From: Planctomycetota bacterium
GTDB taxonomy: Bacteria; Planctomycetota; B129-G9
DNA: 5,388 nt
Direction of reading: 5' to 3'
Assembly (NCBI GenBank): GCA_030622295.1
Contig: JAUXGI010000111.1
Location: 1 to 5,388 of the forward strand
Shown here: piece after piece, positions 3,874-5,388 of the stretch
Position numbering within the stretch: the first letter of the stretch is position 1
Layout: every line of letters begins with the position of its first letter
Notes under the pieces: generated by a model
Databases searched by the model: none
What the model was told of the DNA's origin: nothing
Seen by the model: only the letters and a program-made list of their open reading frames with translations
Position numbers and translations under genes: made by a program

Positions 3874-5388
3874 CTATGTCTCGGACTCGGTTTCGAAGGG
3901 ATAGGCGGCCAGGCCGCCTTCAAGCGTCACGACGTCCTTGAAGCCCGCATTTTGGAGTATCAACTGGCATGGATAGGCGCTTTTGCCCCTGTTGCAAATG
4001 ACCACCGCCGGCTTGTCTTTTGACAACTCAGCGGCCTTGTGCCGCAGTTCGCCCCACGGAATAAGGCGTGAGCCGGGGATGTGCTTTTCATCATACATCG
4101 CCTGATTGCGCACGTCGACCAGTTGTACCTCCCGGCCTTCCACCTGCATCTCTTTCATCGTCTGAGCGGACACGCCGAGGAGTTTGCCGGCCAACTTGTT
4201 GCGCATGGTATTAGCGGCGGTAATCGTGCTGCTCATCGCGGGCGAGAACGGCGGCGCGTATGCAAAGTCCATGTTCGCCAGGTCGTCCACTGTCGCCTTC
4301 ATCGTGATTGCCGCCACGAGTATGTCTATCGGCTTGTCCACCACTCCCTTGCCGACAACCTGCCCGCCGAGGACGCGGCGCGTCTTTCTGTCGGCCACGA
4401 GTTTGGTCACAATAACTTCAAAGCCCGGAATGTAACCCGCCCTGTCGGTTTCCGGCACGAGTACCGTCTCCACGTCGTAGCCTTCCGCCCTGGCAGCCTT
4501 CCCGGTCAGGCCGGTGGTCGCCAGGTTCATTTCAAAGACCTTCACCACGGAACTGCCCAGGACCCCGGGGAAGGTTTCTCTGCCGCCGCAGGCGTTTACC
4601 GCGGCCACACGGCCCATCTTGTTCGCCGTTGAGCCCAGCGGTATCCAGACCTGTCGACCCGTTACGACGTGCGTCGTCTCCGCGCAGTCGCCCGCGGCGT
4701 AAATGCCCTGGACGCTCGTCTGCATCCTGTTGTCCACCTTGATTGCGCCCGATTCGCCGAGTTCAATCCCCGCTGTCTTTGCCAGTTCGGTATTCGGGCG
4801 CACGCCGATAGACCAGAGAATCATGTCCGCCTCTATCATGTCGCCGTTTTCCATCTCGGCATGACTCACTTCACCCGCGTCATTCCCGTGGAATCTGACG
4901 ACCCTTTGACCGGTGTAGACGGTGACGCCCTTTTCCTTGAGGTGCTTCTGGACCATGATGGCGATTTCTTCGTCAAAGCGCGGGCAGATGTGCTCCAGTG
5001 CCTCGACGACGGATACTCTGACCCCGCGCTCCACCAGATTTTCCGCCACCTCCAATCCGATGTATCCCCCGCCGACGATTACGGCGTTTTTCACGCGGCC
5101 GCTGTCGACCAGCGACTTTATGGCCTCGCCGTCGCCGATCGTGCGCAACGTGAAGATGTTCTTGATATCGATACCCCTGAGGGGCGGCCCGAACGGTGAA
5201 GAGCCGGTAGCCAGGATAAGGACGTCATAAGCAAATTCCTTCTCGCTGACTTCGCGAAGATCCCTGACCAGCACCGTCTTATGTCTGGCATTGATGCTCA
5301 GTGCGCGGTGCTCCGTGAGTATCTCTATGTTGTTTTTCTTCTCGAACTCCTCCGCCTGAAGTCGGATCGTAGCCATGTCGTTCTGTGA
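3874..5388 (-). CDS. CoA-disulfide / persulfide reductase with C-terminal rhodanese domain (N-terminus outside window)
   Basis: Flavoprotein of the pyridine nucleotide-disulfide oxidoreductase family fused to a rhodanese domain, as in CoADR-Rhd and Npsr enzymes that use NAD(P)H to reduce CoA disulfide, CoA persulfide or polysulfide. Counting from the internal Met at 5376: ATG segment LILATGSSP (53-61), NAD(P)-binding GGGYIGLEVAENL (102-114) with Glu125 at the end of the second strand (hinting at NADH), FAD-binding IYAAGDCAET (225-234), dimerisation domain to about 398 with YAPPFSPAM (373-381), then rhodanese 400-498 with DVRNQAMYDEKHIPGS and the loop CNRGKSAY, Cys461 being the likely sulfur carrier. 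The usual first 70 or so residues (FAD-binding GxGxxG and the redox-active Cys) are absent because the open frame continues through 5388; the Met at 5376 is internal. The flavin-site Cys therefore cannot be checked. The gene ends with TAG at 3874. Confidence 0.93.
   Translation of the reverse strand, partial: SQNDMATIRLQAEEFEKKNNIEILTEHRALSINARHKTVLVRDLREVSEKEFAYDVLILATGSSPFGPPLRGIDIKNIFTLRTIGDGEAIKSLVDSGRVKNAVIVGGGYIGLEVAENLVERGVRVSVVEALEHICPRFDEEIAIMVQKHLKEKGVTVYTGQRVVRFHGNDAGEVSHAEMENGDMIEADMILWSIGVRPNTELAKTAGIELGESGAIKVDNRMQTSVQGIYAAGDCAETTHVVTGRQVWIPLGSTANKMGRVAAVNACGGRETFPGVLGSSVVKVFEMNLATTGLTGKAARAEGYDVETVLVPETDRAGYIPGFEVIVTKLVADRKTRRVLGGQVVGKGVVDKPIDILVAAITMKATVDDLANMDFAYAPPFSPAMSSTITAANTMRNKLAGKLLGVSAQTMKEMQVEGREVQLVDVRNQAMYDEKHIPGSRLIPWGELRHKAAELSKDKPAVVICNRGKSAYPCQLILQNAGFKDVVTLEGGLAAYPFETESET

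Noticed and set aside
5374..5376. ATG as the start of the reductase
   Set aside because: The frame stays open to the window edge and the FAD-binding N-terminus of the family is missing, so this Met is internal.
1..5388. A new defence system, prophage, CRISPR array or mobile element
   Set aside because: All confident genes belong to envelope, thiol-redox or translation functions; there is no transposase, integrase, nuclease or regularly spaced repeat array.

Overview
The window looks like chromosomal DNA from a GC-rich, Gram-negative bacterium. kdsA (Kdo biosynthesis) implies a lipopolysaccharide-type outer membrane. An N-terminal insert in the flippase-like membrane protein, of a kind I associate with planctomycete-like and other environmental lineages, and short G/C-rich palindromes common in metagenome-assembled genomes, hint at such a lineage, but no marker here fixes the taxon. 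All protein genes are on the minus strand; only the tRNA is on plus.

Layout from right to left (direction of transcription): a CoA-disulfide / persulfide reductase with a C-terminal rhodanese domain (3874 to beyond the right edge, so its N-terminus is missing). Next is a 360-base intergenic stretch (3514-3873) with a plus-strand tRNA-Arg(ACG), its probable promoter and a possible terminator, and a dense cluster of short direct and inverted repeats. Then come a diacylglycerol-kinase-family lipid kinase (2614-3513), a 76-base gap with a REP-like palindrome and an imperfect direct repeat, and a tight operon: kdsA (1707-2537), a small lipoprotein (1324-1710), a flippase-like eight-or-so-pass membrane protein (116-1324) and the first 33 codons of an unrecognised gene (100 down to the left edge).

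The four genes from kdsA leftwards are linked by an ATGA overlap, a TAGTG overlap and a 15-base gap with a Shine-Dalgarno right after the stop, so they are probably translationally coupled. With the lipid kinase upstream, the common theme is envelope lipid and lipopolysaccharide metabolism. The reductase-rhodanese gene belongs to sulfane-sulfur / thiol redox chemistry and looks like a separate unit.

Three starts were set by ribosome-binding sites or overlaps rather than by the longest frame: kdsA (GTG at 2537), the lipoprotein (ATG at 1710) and the flippase-like protein (GTG at 1324). I see no mobile-element gene, CRISPR array or defence system. The most unusual items are the small beta-barrel-like insert in the flippase-like protein and two intergenic palindromes sharing a GGGGTCTG...CCCC core.
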